From Hemibagrus wyckioides (Eukaryota; Chordata; Actinopteri; Siluriformes; Bagridae), in contig NC_080718.1 of assembly GCF_019097595.1 (NCBI RefSeq), positions 12,990,657 to 13,054,656 on the forward strand: a stretch of DNA of 64,000 bases, in the 5' to 3' direction. Below, one piece after another: positions 47,561 through 59,440 of this stretch (position 1 is the stretch's first letter; each line of letters starts with the position of its first letter). The position numbers and the translations under genes were made by a program. The notes below the pieces were generated by a model. The model saw only the letters and a list, made by a program, of their open reading frames with translations. It had not been told where the DNA came from and ran no database searches.

Positions 47561-50098
47561 TGAAGGTCAGTGGCTCTTAGGCATAGAATTTGCCTTCTTC
47601 CAGAGATTGTTTGTCCCATTGGTGGTTGTTGTAAAATATTACCATGGTATTGTCATTTCACTCATTTCCTCTCGGTCACATATATTTAGTGTGCTTTTAT
47701 TCTCAGATTTTTCCACACACCCCTCTCAACCTTTCTGTTGTTAGAGCTGCCAATTGTTATAAATGACCTCTTCACACAGAGAACACCAATGGCCATAATT
47801 TAATGAAATGAAAAGTGCTTTGGAACAATGTATACATTTGTTATGTGTAGTATACAAAACAGCACTTTTCTGAAGCCAAGACAAGTATCATAAAAAACCT
47901 TGGCCAGGCAATCATGGTCTAAGACAAATACTAACTTGTGACTGCACAACCATGCTATAGCCAAAGTGGTTGATGGGGCTGATCCCTGTCTTTGATAGTG
48001 GTTAACAGTGATTATAAATCATCATGTACATGGTGTATTTAGTAGCCAATGATCCGATTTTATAAAACCCCACTGAGTCCACTGCAAAGGGAAAAGGCAA
48101 TCCACCACTGATTACCAATTTCCATTTTTTTGAACGGAAGAGTATGCTCTATTTGGCATCTTGAATACACTTTCTCAAATTCTTGCCAAACAAGAATAGA
48201 CAAAAAGGACAAATGTGACATAGCAGTCATGGTCACAGGGTGACGACTATGAAATTTGTTCTTGGGAAGAATCAAGCTCATGGAAAGACTCCACTAGTTC
48301 TAAAAGGAAACCACCCTGGCAGTTCAGAGCATAAAGAAATACCCCAGGTTCTGTTTCATTTCATAGTTTCTCCACCTCTGCATAAGTGATGGTTTTGGAC
48401 AGTTATTGAATAAGGGACAAAAAGTGCAAGATCCCTTTTTACACAACTTCCTTCCTATGTAGAAAGCATAGATTCCGAGCCATGCATAGATTTATCAAGT
48501 CTGGGGATGGAAGGAGGACATAAATCAAGACTGTTTCATGTGAAATAGGAGATTTGCTTTGAGCCTTTCAAATGAAAGCCTTTATGCAGACAAATGACTG
48601 ACAGTTATAATAACGTAGCTCTTGCAGAATGGAAGCAGGCAGCGAGCCAGCTCAGACTGAAGCAAGAAAACGCAAGACCCCCACCTAAAATAGCCTGGCC
48701 CTTTCTGTTTTTGCAACACTAGAAAGAAAAAAAAAGGAATACCTTTCTGTTTGCTCTTGCTAATTGTTTGGTGGCTAACATTCAACATTTTTGGTAGCTT
48801 TAACATTAAAAAAAGGTGTGTGGGGGTGGGGGTGGGCTATCAACATTATACATTTTCTAGATGACTACAAATTCTACAAAGGGTAAATGACTACAAATTC
48901 TCTGAAAGTAAGAGAAGTTGGAGTAAAAAAATATTGGTTGCTGAGAAATGTGTCCATTATCTGCCATTATATTGAAAAATCCTCTAATACACAACTGATT
49001 TTTGGCTTGACTTTTGTTTACTTTAGATTGTATCCTTAAACTCATATAGTTCCATTAAAGAACTCTGATGAATACTCTGTTCTGAGTATTATGCAATGTA
49101 TGTACCAGAAAGAGAAAAGGGACAAACTGTGTTGTCAAGACAAAATCTGTAAAATTTTACTGATGTTACTGCAGAGTCTCATGTCTTTGGGTTAATTTGA
49201 TATAATATTATAATTAAATGAAATATGATATGATTATCTATGGTTCTGTGCAATTGTGCAGATTCCACTGGCACGACATCTTCACTTCATGAAAAGACGA
49301 TATGCTGCAGTGTAATTTATCAAATTGTATTTCCTCCTGAATTAAAGTAATATGTATACACACAGATTAAAAAGTGGATCCATCAGTGTGAATGTGTGTG
49401 CCTGAACTTTGTGAGCTATGCAGGTTGCCAAGACTGTAAGTAAGCCAAGGGCAAGTCCAATCAACCTTTCCCATTGAGATGTTTGGTGGTTCATCAAAAA
49501 CAGACTAATGCTTCCATTGCTAATAGCTCAGATGTCCCTTTGGATCAGGAGAGATCCCACCCGAGAACACTTCCATCTGCCACCTAACAGGGGGATAGCA
49601 GTCCTTTTTCAAGAGTTCTTGGATCGGAAAAAAAAGAAAGGGGTTTTCACTATAGGAACAGTGTGTCTTATTTTAAAATCACTTGTGCTGTCATAAAAAT
49701 AAATACAACCAGACTATTCTGTTATTTGTTCCATTGTAAAGATGGTGTTCTTTTTTTATTTATTCACAGATGTTCAATAACTTAAATGGAAATATAAATG
49801 AAGAAACAGCATGTCACATTCTATAATAAATAACAGATATAGGGTTGGCCATTTGCTGTGGGATAAGAGGAATAAAACACACTGAGACATTGTTATTGGA
49901 AAAAAATCAATTTTGCTGATTTAATGAGATCTCATTGTGTTTCTTGGGCCTCTGTGATACATTCTTTTGCGTTTTAGCTGAAATCTGGAACATCCACACA
50001 GGCAGATCAGCCAACTGACCACCATTCCCATCACTACAATTGACAGGATCAGACACCCTACTGGCCTCTTGCCTTTCCTCTCTCTTTCTCGGTGTGAA
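47561..50098. other. Long unique stretch
   Basis: No repeat family or exon is recognised. A G-rich tract with two G5 runs lies at 48816-48836. Frames are short and unconvincing. Confidence 0.45.
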
Positions 50099-50144
50099 TG
50101 TGTGTGTGTGTGTGTGTGTGTATGTGTGTGTGTGTGTGTGCGTG
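50099..50144. repeat. (TG)n microsatellite
   Basis: About 22 TG units with one TATG interruption. Confidence 0.97.
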
Positions 50145-50273
50145 CATACTGGGTTAGAAGGGCCACTGTAACCACAGTACAGAACTGATATTGGAGCAGA
50201 TCCACTCAGTAAGCCTGAGGCTCAGATGGCCCTGGATCAACCTTCCTGCTGTCTGCATCTGCTTCTGCTAGGT

Positions 50274-50274
50274 T

Positions 50275-50313
<39 letters not shown>
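50274..50313. repeat. (TC)n(AC)n compound microsatellite
   Basis: A CT run passes directly into a CA run, the same arrangement as at 59377-59438. Confidence 0.97.
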
Positions 50314-50491
50314 AAATCATAACCCAGTGCAAAAATACACACATACATGTAATTGTCCTTCATTCTAAACCAGAGTTAATGTGTTAAAACAACAATGCCT
50401 GAGAGACTGTGATAAATGGAGCATAATGTAAGCCAGAATGATCATGCAATCAATCTGTGAAGCATTACCCTCTGCACACACGCATATCACA

Positions 50492-50492
<1 letters not shown>

Positions 50493-50522
<30 letters not shown>
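50493..50522. repeat. (CA)n microsatellite
   Basis: About 15 CA units. Confidence 0.97.
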
Positions 50523-50526
<4 letters not shown>

Positions 50527-50961
50527 ATAAACCATAGGGAGAAAAAACTAGGGTGACTCACTATAAACAAAACAGTGGAGATAATTGGACACATGTGAAA
50601 GCGCTTGATATTGGTATCAAAATTTAGTCGTATGTTTTTGTCTTCATGCTGAGACTGATCTAGTCAAGTGGATTCCCTGAGTGGGAAGTTGTTGCAGGAG
50701 CAGGATGAGGAGGATTAGACATGGTGTGCTACTTAACAAATCAATAATTTGAGCTATTAAGCTTTGTGTGGATGTTTACCTGTGTGCTTAACAAAGAAAA
50801 ACTGCCATCCTTATCTATAGCAACAGAAGCCATGGCTAGATATTTATTAGAAAATGGGATAAGGGTACTAATGTTTTTCCACATTCTTTACACATAGCTA
50901 ATCTGTCCTCTTGTTTAAACCTTTCCAGTTTAAACAGACCTCACAATACAAATGGAAAATA
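50523..50961. other. Unique stretch
   Basis: Nothing recognised. Confidence 0.45.
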
Positions 50962-51375
50962 CACTGTATGGCCAAAAGTATGTGAATGTCTGACCATCAC
51001 ATCCATATGAGGGACTTCCCTGAACTGTTGCCACAAATTTAGAAGCATAGAATTCCCTAGAATGTCTTTGCATGCTGTACATTGGATCTAAGAGCCACAA
51101 ATGTGTTTCATTATGCCAGTGAACAAAGAGTAAGCAATAAAAACATGGTTTGCTAAATGTGGACTAGAAAATGTCGAGCAGCTTGAACAGATCCCTGTCC
51201 TCATCCCCACTGAATACTTTTAAGATGAACTGGATTTGGCTGTGGACCAGGCCTTCTCACCCGACATCAGTGTACAATCTCTTCATAGCCACATTCCAAA
51301 ATCTAGTGGAAAATCCTTGAGGGAAACAACTCAATATTTATACCCATTTTTTTTGGAATCGGACGTTCAGTACTC
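50962..51375 (+). mobile_element. Tc1-like element, 3'-truncated deletion derivative
   Basis: After a TA (50960-50961) the left end starts CACTGTATGGCCAAAAGTAT, nearly the same terminus as the right end of 8533-9000. Inside, plus-strand wording 'acatggtttgctaaatgtgg', 'catccccactgaatac' and 'aaaatctagtggaaaatcc' is the 3' transposase region of that family (degraded TWFAK... and PTEYF). The matching right inverted repeat is missing, so the copy is truncated near 51375. Confidence 0.8.
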
Positions 51376-52778
51376 AGGTTTCCACATTTGCAAGTTCAAA
51401 TAGTTGGATATTAGGATTTAGGTAAAAGTTAAAAAAAGTACTGAGAAATATAAAAAATATATATTATATTATTTTATATTAAAATATAAAATACAATAAA
51501 TATTATAATATATAATAAATTATTTTTAAACTCAGTAAAAATGTTGAATAATATTTCCAAATTAGCTGGAATTCTAGGTAGGCAAAAAAGATTTTAGATT
51601 TGAATTTACTTATTCCAGCATACTAAAAATTTTTACTAAAATAGAAACAAGGTGCTCATCCTCAAGTTCAACAACGCAGTCTGTTGGCTTATACATGTTC
51701 AAACATACACCGGATAGCTACATAAGATGATAAGAAGATGATAAGATGGGATGATTCTTGAATTATTATCATATTAATAAACTTAATTGTATACTAAACT
51801 GTTCAGTGTGCTAAACCAATAAGATTGATGTATAATTTATAGTCATTGGCTAGATGAGAGAAGACACATGATTCGTATCTAGTACTTTGAGGTTTTTTTT
51901 TTTTTTCTCAAGTGAAGTATGACAAAAGAATACTTAAATATAGTCACAAAGTCCTACTCAAGTGAAACACTGAAAACAAATAACTAAAGATTACACCGTC
52001 TTCTTTTAGCCCTCACTCCAATACTCTTTATAGATCTTAATTCTCATAATTACTGGCAAAACAGGACATATTGCTCTGCCATCTGTCATTTTTATATGCC
52101 ACCCAGCATTTATATTAGCCTACTGCTGTTTTCTCCTAGTAGGCTTGCACTTCTCTGCAAAATGATTGACAGCCAGGCACAGATAGCTTTGTGTGCTCAT
52201 GGTTGCATAATGTGATTTTTGTTGTTGTTGTTGTTGTTGTTAATTATAGAGCTTAAGATAAGTTTCTCAGAGCATCTACTTCACTCATAGAAAGCCAAGC
52301 TAAGTGTTTAAATATATACATAACACATAAGCATTTAAATGTATGCATATAACGAATCATATTCACAAATCCTGTCCTCACTCTTATTAAGAAACAAAAC
52401 AACAACTGAAAAATGTAAGAAACGGTGTCAACATTACATCATCCTTAGCTGTCTCATCAGTGGTGCATGTTGTAGTGTGTATGTGGATGACATGGGCCTA
52501 GATGGGCTCTGATCTCCTGTTCTTTAATGAGCCAGTGGCCCTCTGTCACACTGCTGCTGGGAGGGAGAAGATAAGCTCGGCCACTGTTTTCTGCTCCTGC
52601 TGAAACACTAGTGGTCCGCTAAGCCTTGGCACAGCTGGAGGCCACGCTGTACCCTGCAACAAAGCACTCTTCCCTGCTAGGGAAGTGTCTTATTACGAGG
52701 AGGAAGACAGCCAGGAATGGGAGGTGTTAGAGAATAACAAGCAAGATGCCAGTAGTGGCTGATGCCATTTAGGATCAT

Positions 52779-52818
<40 letters not shown>

Positions 52819-53680
52819 TGGATAAATAGACTTCAGCTACTCTCATCTCCATACATCACTTTTCCATCTTCAGCAAAATAGACCCATATTAGAGCCTGTT
52901 TTCTGTTACCTCTTTATTCCTCCACAGAATTGGCAGTTTGGATTGGAGAAGAAAAACAGAGAGGTTTCAGAAAGGATTTGCATAGCAGATCTGTTGTGCA
53001 GAACTCTGGGGAGGCCACTTCTTTTCTTTAACAGGACTGTGTTAACCCTATGCTAATGCACCAGATGCCATGTGCAAATAAATCAGGGTCTAAAAGAGCC
53101 TGAATCAACAGTGAAACACTTGGCACAAGGGGAATCCACACCTTTGCTTCTTCTGCAATAAACTGTCTGGCTGCTGCTTGTCCAGATGAGTACAATTTTG
53201 CCAACCTAAGCAACATGTCTTTGTCACATCAGCCTGTTAATCGGTTACTTGTCAGTTTTTATTAAAATATAGTTCAGACACAGAGTTAAGTGGAGCCATA
53301 TACATATATCAGAATAATTCAAATTCAACTCTTAAACTGTGTTTCTGTGGCAACATACTAATTGTGTGCACAAATTATGTCAATATGACAAAATCAGGAT
53401 TATCAAATCAAACCAATGCTTGCACCACAATGTACTTTTTTTGGAATCTCAAATTTGTCTTCCTCAGACATTACATTCTGCCCACATTTTGGATAATTCT
53501 TTATCTCTTTGTTGCCAGAGACAACTAATCATCCAATACAGCTCACTTGACAACAAATTACCCAATTATCCAATACAACATTTATCTATCTATTGATACA
53601 GACATCAAAGCACTTCTGTAAGTCAATATGGATAACATTTGGAAACCTGCAAAATACCATAAATGTAAATTTAATATATT
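51376..53680. other. Unique stretch with AT-rich and microsatellite patches
   Basis: 51450-51535 is nearly pure A/T. (TTG)n lies at 52220-52241 and (GA)n at 52781-52816. 52490-52730 and 52850-53230 are repeat-free candidate conserved blocks. No exon is recognised. Confidence 0.4.
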
Positions 53681-53683
53681 AAT

Positions 53684-53840
53684 TTGTTGTTGTTGTTGTC
53701 CTCCGCTCCCTGTTCAGGGTCGCCACAGCGGATCATCTGGTCCGCATATTTTATTTGGCACAGGTTTTAGGCTAGATGCCCTTCCTGATGCAACCCTCCT
53801 ATTTTTATCCAGGCTTGGGACCAGCAGTTACATATACAGG
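53684..53840 (-). mobile_element. SINE/LINE 3' tail fragment
   Basis: After a (TTG)n terminus the text 'agggtcgccacagcggatca', 'tttggcacaggttttaggct' and 'agatgcccttcctgatgcaa' is the reverse of a 3' tail shared by fish V-SINEs and partner LINEs (ending in CAA repeats). No tRNA-like head is present. Confidence 0.75.
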
Positions 53841-54674
53841 GACCCAAAGAATATATCAATATATTGCTGTCAAAATAAATAAATCAATACATGGACTAGT
53901 ACTTGGTTCATCAGGAAATAATGTAGTATACATAGATAGTAGACATGTACACACAATATACAGAACATTAACAGCCAACTGGGTCATATATGAATATCCA
54001 TTAATAGCCACACCTTGTAACCTCATTCTGTTAATGAATATAATGATTTAACTATAAATAATAACCACTTACATTATCTTTTTGTACACATTTTAGGTTA
54101 AGCAAGACATCACACTTTCTGAGTTGCTCTTAGATCACATGATCTAAATCAAGCCACATTTTAAGTGTGAGGTTATAAAAATGGGTATGATGATCTCACA
54201 GGAGGTTGATCTGATATATAATTCATATTTATTTAAATCATATTAATAAATGCTGTGGTATGATTTAGATTAGAATCACAAGAGCTAGAAAAAAACTCTT
54301 AAACTGAAACATTATAGAGTATAAATAAAATTAACCTACATTGCTCTCCAAATATAATGCAAATTATCTTTATTATTAATGAATAAGGCATGATATTAAT
54401 TATACTTAACTATTACCATGATTAATGGTGATTTATAATTTACTCAGTTGGTTGTTAATGTCAACGCCTACTTATTTCCTGATGCACAATGATTAATGCA
54501 TGTATTAATTTATCATTATGAAAGCATTAGTTAAATATCAGTATAATTAAAATGTTTTATTGTAATTTAATTGTAATAATTAACATGAATTATAATGCAT
54601 TATTTTGTTATATTTATATATTTAATATCTGCTTTGTATCATTTTTTTTAAAACTGTATTTACATTGCAAAACA
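53841..54674. other. AT-rich unique stretch
   Basis: 54340-54600 is rich in ATTAAT words, similar in style to 34940-35170. No gene is recognised. Confidence 0.4.
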
Positions 54675-55180
54675 CACTCACTGATCACTTTATCAGGAAC
54701 CCCTGCACACATACACATTCATGCACTTCTCTAATCAGCCAATCAAGTGTCAGCCACGCAATGCTTAAAATCATGCAGAAACAAGTCAGGAGCTTCAGTA
54801 ACGTGCACATCAAACATCAGAATGGAAAAAAATGTGATCTCAGTGACTGTGACTGTGGCATAGTTGCTGGTGCCAGACAGGCTGGTTTGAGTATTTCAAA
54901 CTGCTGATCTGGGCTTTTCACGCACAACAAATTCTAGAGTTTAAAAACAAAAACTCAGAGTGGAACCTGATGTGTTCTTCTGCTGTTGTAGCCCAGTCAC
55001 CTCAAAGTCAAAGTCACAGAGTACAATTTTTCTTCTTTCTGATGTTTGAATGATCTTCATCTGTGAAAACCTCTACCTGAATGATTTTATGCATTGTGCT
55101 GCTGCCACATGACTGTCTGAATAGATAACTGCATGAATAAGCAGGGTTATAGGTGTTCCTAATAAAGTGGCTTGTAAGTG
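54675..55180 (+). mobile_element. Tc1-like MITE with both inverted ends
   Basis: The left end is CACTCACTGATCACTTTATC and on to 'aggaaccc'. The right end in reverse is CACTTACAAGCCACTTTATT and on to 'aggaacac'; the similarity continues about 50 bp to 'ttcatgca'. At 506 bp it is a deletion derivative: the N-terminal coding piece at 54780-54900 (GAxRQAGLSIS-type text) joins directly to the terminal region. It is the same family as the long copy at 61945-63134. Target TA is not preserved at the ends. Confidence 0.88.
54813..54899 (+). pseudogene. Tc1-like transposase N-terminal remnant
   Basis: Conceptual peptide HQNGKKCDLSDCDCGIVAGA, followed by RQAGLSIS. It matches the start of the transposase in the family that includes 61945-63134 (minus strand there HQNGGRYDLCDFDHGMIVGA). 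Only the start of the DNA-binding domain survives, with no catalytic region. Confidence 0.8.
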
Positions 55181-56092
55181 TCTGTCAAGGTTAAATGTCA
55201 CGGTGACAGCAAATTGTCATTCAGTAGTGCTGAACTGAATGCTCAATGCAATCCTCCCTTGCATCCAGTGAATGAAGATCAAGCGTCAGAGTAGAAATAG
55301 AACTCCTGTATCGAAGCAGCAAAAGACTCATGTGTTTACACATGATCAGTGCTCACTGGCTTTACTTCAGGAAGTGTCTCACTAGTAAATAAAGGATGAC
55401 CCAGTGGAGGGAGCAGCGCATTCATTAGACAGCACACTGTTGCCCATTACCCAGCACTGGCTGTGTTTGACAGTCCATTGCATCATGTCATATTGCCTTT
55501 GATTAAATTGATGGGCATATCTTTAGAAGTTTATCGTCCGAATTCCACAAGCATCTAAGATATTTCGGGTAGAGTTTAGCGCATGGCAAAATCCCCTGTT
55601 ATGATCATAGAGATGTGGAGCATATTGCCTTTTAATTTCCTGTCATTAGTGTGTTATTTCTGAAAATCTCTCTTGAAAATGAGGTCTCCTCCCATATGGA
55701 ACCATTAGTCAAGTGCCACGAGATATTCTAGCAATGCTTAATTTGCACTAGATGCTCCTGCAATACAAGAGCCACCCCTGCAAGAGTGGTGCAATGGATA
55801 AACTCTGGCACGACTTGACAGCTTGATGTTGGTTATGTGAACTGTGGAAGAGAAATGGAGGAAAGATCTTTAGTTGATAGATGGTTGCAACAACCTTGGA
55901 ACCACACTCTTTCTTCATCTGCCTGTAAAAATCTTTACTGATGAATCTGGTCAGTTTTAATTCTCGTGCTAACAAAAAATAAATTAGAAATATTGAGATA
56001 GTTATAGTGTGACCTTACTGTGAATTCTTTCACTACAATGGTCTGTTTCATTTAATCATGTTCAGGAATTGCTTCATCATTGTTGTGGTAAA
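55181..56092. other. Unique stretch, strong candidate conserved block
   Basis: 55350-55740 is free of repeats and contains 'tgcctttgattaaattgatg', 'gtttatcgtccgaattcc' and 'ttccatatg'-type words in inverse. It looks like a conserved non-coding element. No exon is recognised. Confidence 0.4.
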
Positions 56093-56190
56093 GGCAATTC
56101 TGGGAGCAAGGCAGGAACACACCCTGAATGGGACGCCAGAGCTGTAAGGCACCGACACTACCTGCTGAGCCAATGTGCTGCTCACATCTG
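56093..56190 (-). mobile_element. DANA/Mermaid-like SINE, internally deleted
   Basis: 'caaggcaggaacacaccctg', then 'aatgggacgcca' joins directly to 'gagctgtaaggcaccgacac' and 'tacctgctgagccaatgtgc'. The first part is the 3' region and the second the tRNA-like head; the central block between them is missing. Confidence 0.65.
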
Positions 56191-56587
56191 TTAGCTGCAC
56201 TACTTAATTGATACTTTATTTCAGCATATGGCCTGCTGTTGTTCAGATGGCTAGCCACAACATCAGGATAAAGGAACAAATTCAAACATTTTCATGCCTA
56301 CTCCTTTATGCTCCTTGCTGCTAAACAGAATAGCCATTATTGCCCTGCATATCTCACGAAGACATGCTTTTTCCATACATCCTTGATGGGAATACCAGTG
56401 GGCTGACGTAAATCCTGTAGGATTTCTGTCCTCATGCTTCTAAGAAGCATGTACATGTGCATCTCTCTGGTTCTCTGAGTGATCTGAAAGTATACTGAAA
56501 GAATGTTCAGGACTGCAGCCTGGCATATTTTAAATTAGTTTTAACGGCATGTTTACAATAGGGTTAGTGAAAACAAAATCTCATATA
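56191..56587. other. Unique stretch
   Basis: Nothing recognised. Confidence 0.4.
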
Positions 56588-57307
56588 CACCAATCGACCA
56601 TAAAATTAAATCAACCTGCCTAGTATTGTGTAGGTTTCCCTGTCATGGCAAGGACCTCTCAAAGTGTGCTGTAGTATCTGGCAAAGATACAGTTTCTTGT
56701 CTATAATTTGTAATTTGTGGGGCCTCCATGAAGCAGACATATTTATTCAGTACATCCCATAGTTGCTCAATCAGATTGAGATCTTTGGGAATTTGGAGGC
56801 CAATTCAGCACCTTGAACTCTTTGTCATGTTCTTTGAACCATTCCTGAACAATTTTTGCAGTGTAGCAGGGAGCATTATCCGGCTAACAGAGATCACTTC
56901 ATTGGTATCAGTGGTGTACTTGGTCTGCAATAATGTTTAGATAGGTGGTAGAAGTCAATGTAGCACCCAAATGAATACCTTAGAAGCCCATAACTCTGTC
57001 AGTGGTTCACCAGTTGTCTGTTTTTGGATCACTTTTGGTTGGTACTTATGACTACTTGCCAGAAACACCCCAAAATATCTGCCTTTTTGGAGATGCTCTA
57101 ACCCAGTTGTCTAGCCATAAAAATTTGGCCCTTGTCAAAGTCATCTAAATGCTTGCCCATATGTCTTGCATCCAACACATCAACTTCAAGAACTGACTGT
57201 TCACTTGTTGCTTAATATATTCCACCCTTAACAGGTAACATTGTAACGTGATGTTCAGTGTTGTTCACGTCATCCGACATTGGATTTACTGCTATGGCTG
57301 ATTGGTG
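56588..57307 (-). mobile_element. Tc1-like deletion derivative with both ends and TA duplication
   Basis: TA flanks both sides (56586-56587 and 57308-57309). The left end is CACCAATCGACCATA and the right end in reverse is CACCAATCAGCCATA. On the minus strand 56862-56883 reads PDNAPCYTA (DNAPC motif of the second catalytic Asp), followed by EWFKEHDKEF and WPPNSPKISI, where the usual SPDLNP is altered. The middle of the gene is deleted: 720 bp against the usual 1.2 kb or more. No intact frame remains. Confidence 0.88.
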
Positions 57308-58201
57308 TATTCACAGAATTTAATTTCATTTAACAGAAGTTCTTTCATAACTGCTGGACCAATAATTCAACCACACAAGCACACATTTCATGCTACTTCA
57401 GTTGGAAGCTTTTGTAGAACATGCAGCATTTAAGAACCGTCATAAAAAAACCCTGAAAAATCTCCAGCAATATTGTGTCACGAATCTCCAGTGCTGCTAT
57501 ATCCAGTACATCCCATCTCCTGTCTATTCACCTATTGCCCTCTTCTGCTCAATTTAGCACCCTTCTCTTGCAATGCATATTGATGCTTTATGAGAGAAAG
57601 AAAGAGAGAGAACAGGGAAGGAAAAGGGAGGATTGGACTGTGCACTGAGGCCTGCACAACAGACGGAATCAATCAAAGTTGCATGCTTACTGCTCCAGTG
57701 AATTGGGATCAATAGCTCCACAACACTATCCTCCTTCTAGGGATTGGGGGTGGGGGTTTAGGGGGTAAATAAGTGTCTGTGTGCAGGAACCTTGCTTCTT
57801 TTGTGCCCCCCTTTGCTCTGATGGTCTGTTTTAAATGCCCAAAGCGAGGATGGGGCAGGGGAGTGAGGTGGAGGGCTTGTACTGACTGAGTGGAACAAAA
57901 GTTCCTCTCTGCTCCAGTGGCCCTTGGTAATGCCAGCAGGGGAGCTACAAATTTAGAAGCCAGACTCTTGAATCTATCTATCCGTCTGCCTGTTTGTCTG
58001 TCTGTCTTTGAATAAATTACAACTTTCAATCAAGAATAAAACCACGTAATAAGAAATAATGCTGTTCAGATATGGGAACGGTGATGCACCACAGTGAGAT
58101 CAGTGAGAAGAGAAATGAACAACAGGGCCCTTTCATGCTCTGACAGTTATTATTTCAAAAAGCAGCCCTGTATTCATACTGATCATAATCCTCTCTCCAT
58201 C
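57308..58201. other. Unique stretch with G-rich tract
   Basis: A G-quadruplex-type tract lies at 57740-57765 and a (CTGT)n-like patch at 57985-58008. The 106-codon minus-strand frame at 57709-58029 is low-complexity (poly-Pro from the G runs) and not convincing. Confidence 0.4.
57740..57765 (+). other. Predicted G-quadruplex motif
   Basis: Four G runs on the plus strand (GGG, GGGGG, GGGGG, GGGGG) separated by loops of 3, 1 and 4 bases. This meets the usual G3+N1-7 pattern. Confidence 0.7.
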
Positions 58202-58234
58202 TGTGTTTGTGTATGTGTGTGTGTATGAGTGTGT
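58202..58234. repeat. (GT)n microsatellite
   Basis: Imperfect GT array. Confidence 0.9.
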
Positions 58235-58914
58235 ACACTTGTTGTGGGTGAAATGCTGTATATGGGCAGATGGTGGCACTCTCGTAATTGCAATCCTGTC
58301 CTCTGAATGGGACCACAGGACAACTCAGCATTCATTGTAGTACTACTGAACTCATTCAGTCCCTGGCAACAAGCAATGTCCACTCTTAGCTTTCGAGGAA
58401 TGTAGAACTGAACAAATAATTACTTCTAAATACATAAAAAGAATGCATATACCACAGACTATATACATACAATGTTACTGAGCACTTGTTTCAAGCAAAC
58501 TATTCTAGGCTTTAATTAATTTGGTTAATATCTGAATCATTTGACATTTCTTTCTTTTTTAGCTGAAAAGCTATTATAGATGATGCAACATATCACACAC
58601 ACATGGAAAAGTGACTTATTCATAAGAGTGCTAATGGCTGGAGTTCAGTGAAGGCAGTGAGCGTTACTAACCCTCAGAATCGTAGCGGTAATACCAGCAG
58701 TCAGGCAATTAATCCTTCATTTATATGCAGCATAAACACGCAGATCATTGTGGGAATATTATCGGCTTGTAATTTCTTCAATCAAGCTCTATATTAGCCT
58801 TCAGAAAGGACTATGAATATTGATCAATGTCCAGAGTCACATATTTATATTTTAAGTTTGTTTAGAAAAAATAAATAATAAAGTATAGCTTTAAGGCATC
58901 TCAGATTTTGTAAT
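58235..58914. other. Unique stretch
   Basis: 58610-58820 is a repeat-free candidate conserved block ('gaatcgtagcggtaatacca', 'ggcaattaatccttc'). No gene is seen. Confidence 0.35.
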
Positions 58915-58955
58915 TGTTTATCCTAGTCAGGATCATGGTGGATCTACATTCAGTT
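58915..58955 (-). mobile_element. DANA/Mermaid-like SINE tail scrap
   Basis: 'gtttatcctagtcaggatca' followed by 'tggtggatct' is the reverse of the tail seen at 29150-29165 (GACCAGGATAAGC). Tail only. Confidence 0.5.
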
Positions 58956-59376
58956 TAACATTCTTCCGACTTTAAATAAAAATAATAATTCCAATTAAGA
59001 TGTCGGGCCACCACTTGCCCATAGAGACATTTTATTACTCTTTAGCAGCATTAGGATATTTAAGTAAAGTATTTCTTTAAGAACTCTTGTGTTTAATGCT
59101 AATGTAAGGAGAGTGGCTGATATTAAAGGTAAAGTGTTTGGTATGCAGTGCTCTTTCAGGCATCTCATAGGACAGAAGTGGGATTTGCCTTGTCAATGAC
59201 AGGCGCACTTATCTGCTTTAGCACCAGAGACTCAGCCACAGCCACAGAGGGAGCTAATGAACCTCTTCGATCTATTAGCTTAGCTTCCACTGAAACACAT
59301 GCATTATTTACACAGGCAAAGCTGCACTTCACTGACACTGACGCACTCCTATGACAGCTCTACACACATGCCTGAA
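58956..59376. other. Unique stretch
   Basis: Nothing recognised. Confidence 0.4.
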
Positions 59377-59377
59377 C

Positions 59378-59438
<61 letters not shown>
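59377..59438. repeat. (CT)n(CA)n compound microsatellite
   Basis: A CT array passes directly into about 19 CA units. Spurious Cys-Val and Thr-His peptides arise from it on both strands. Confidence 0.97.

Positions 59439-59440
<2 letters not shown>

Noticed and set aside
49921..50205. 94-codon minus-strand frame
   Set aside because: Its centre is the (TG)n microsatellite read as Thr-His; flanks are unrelated to any protein I know.
57709..58029. 106-codon minus-strand frame with poly-Pro
   Set aside because: Pro run comes from the G-rich tract and the N-terminal TDRQTGRR from a CTGT repeat.
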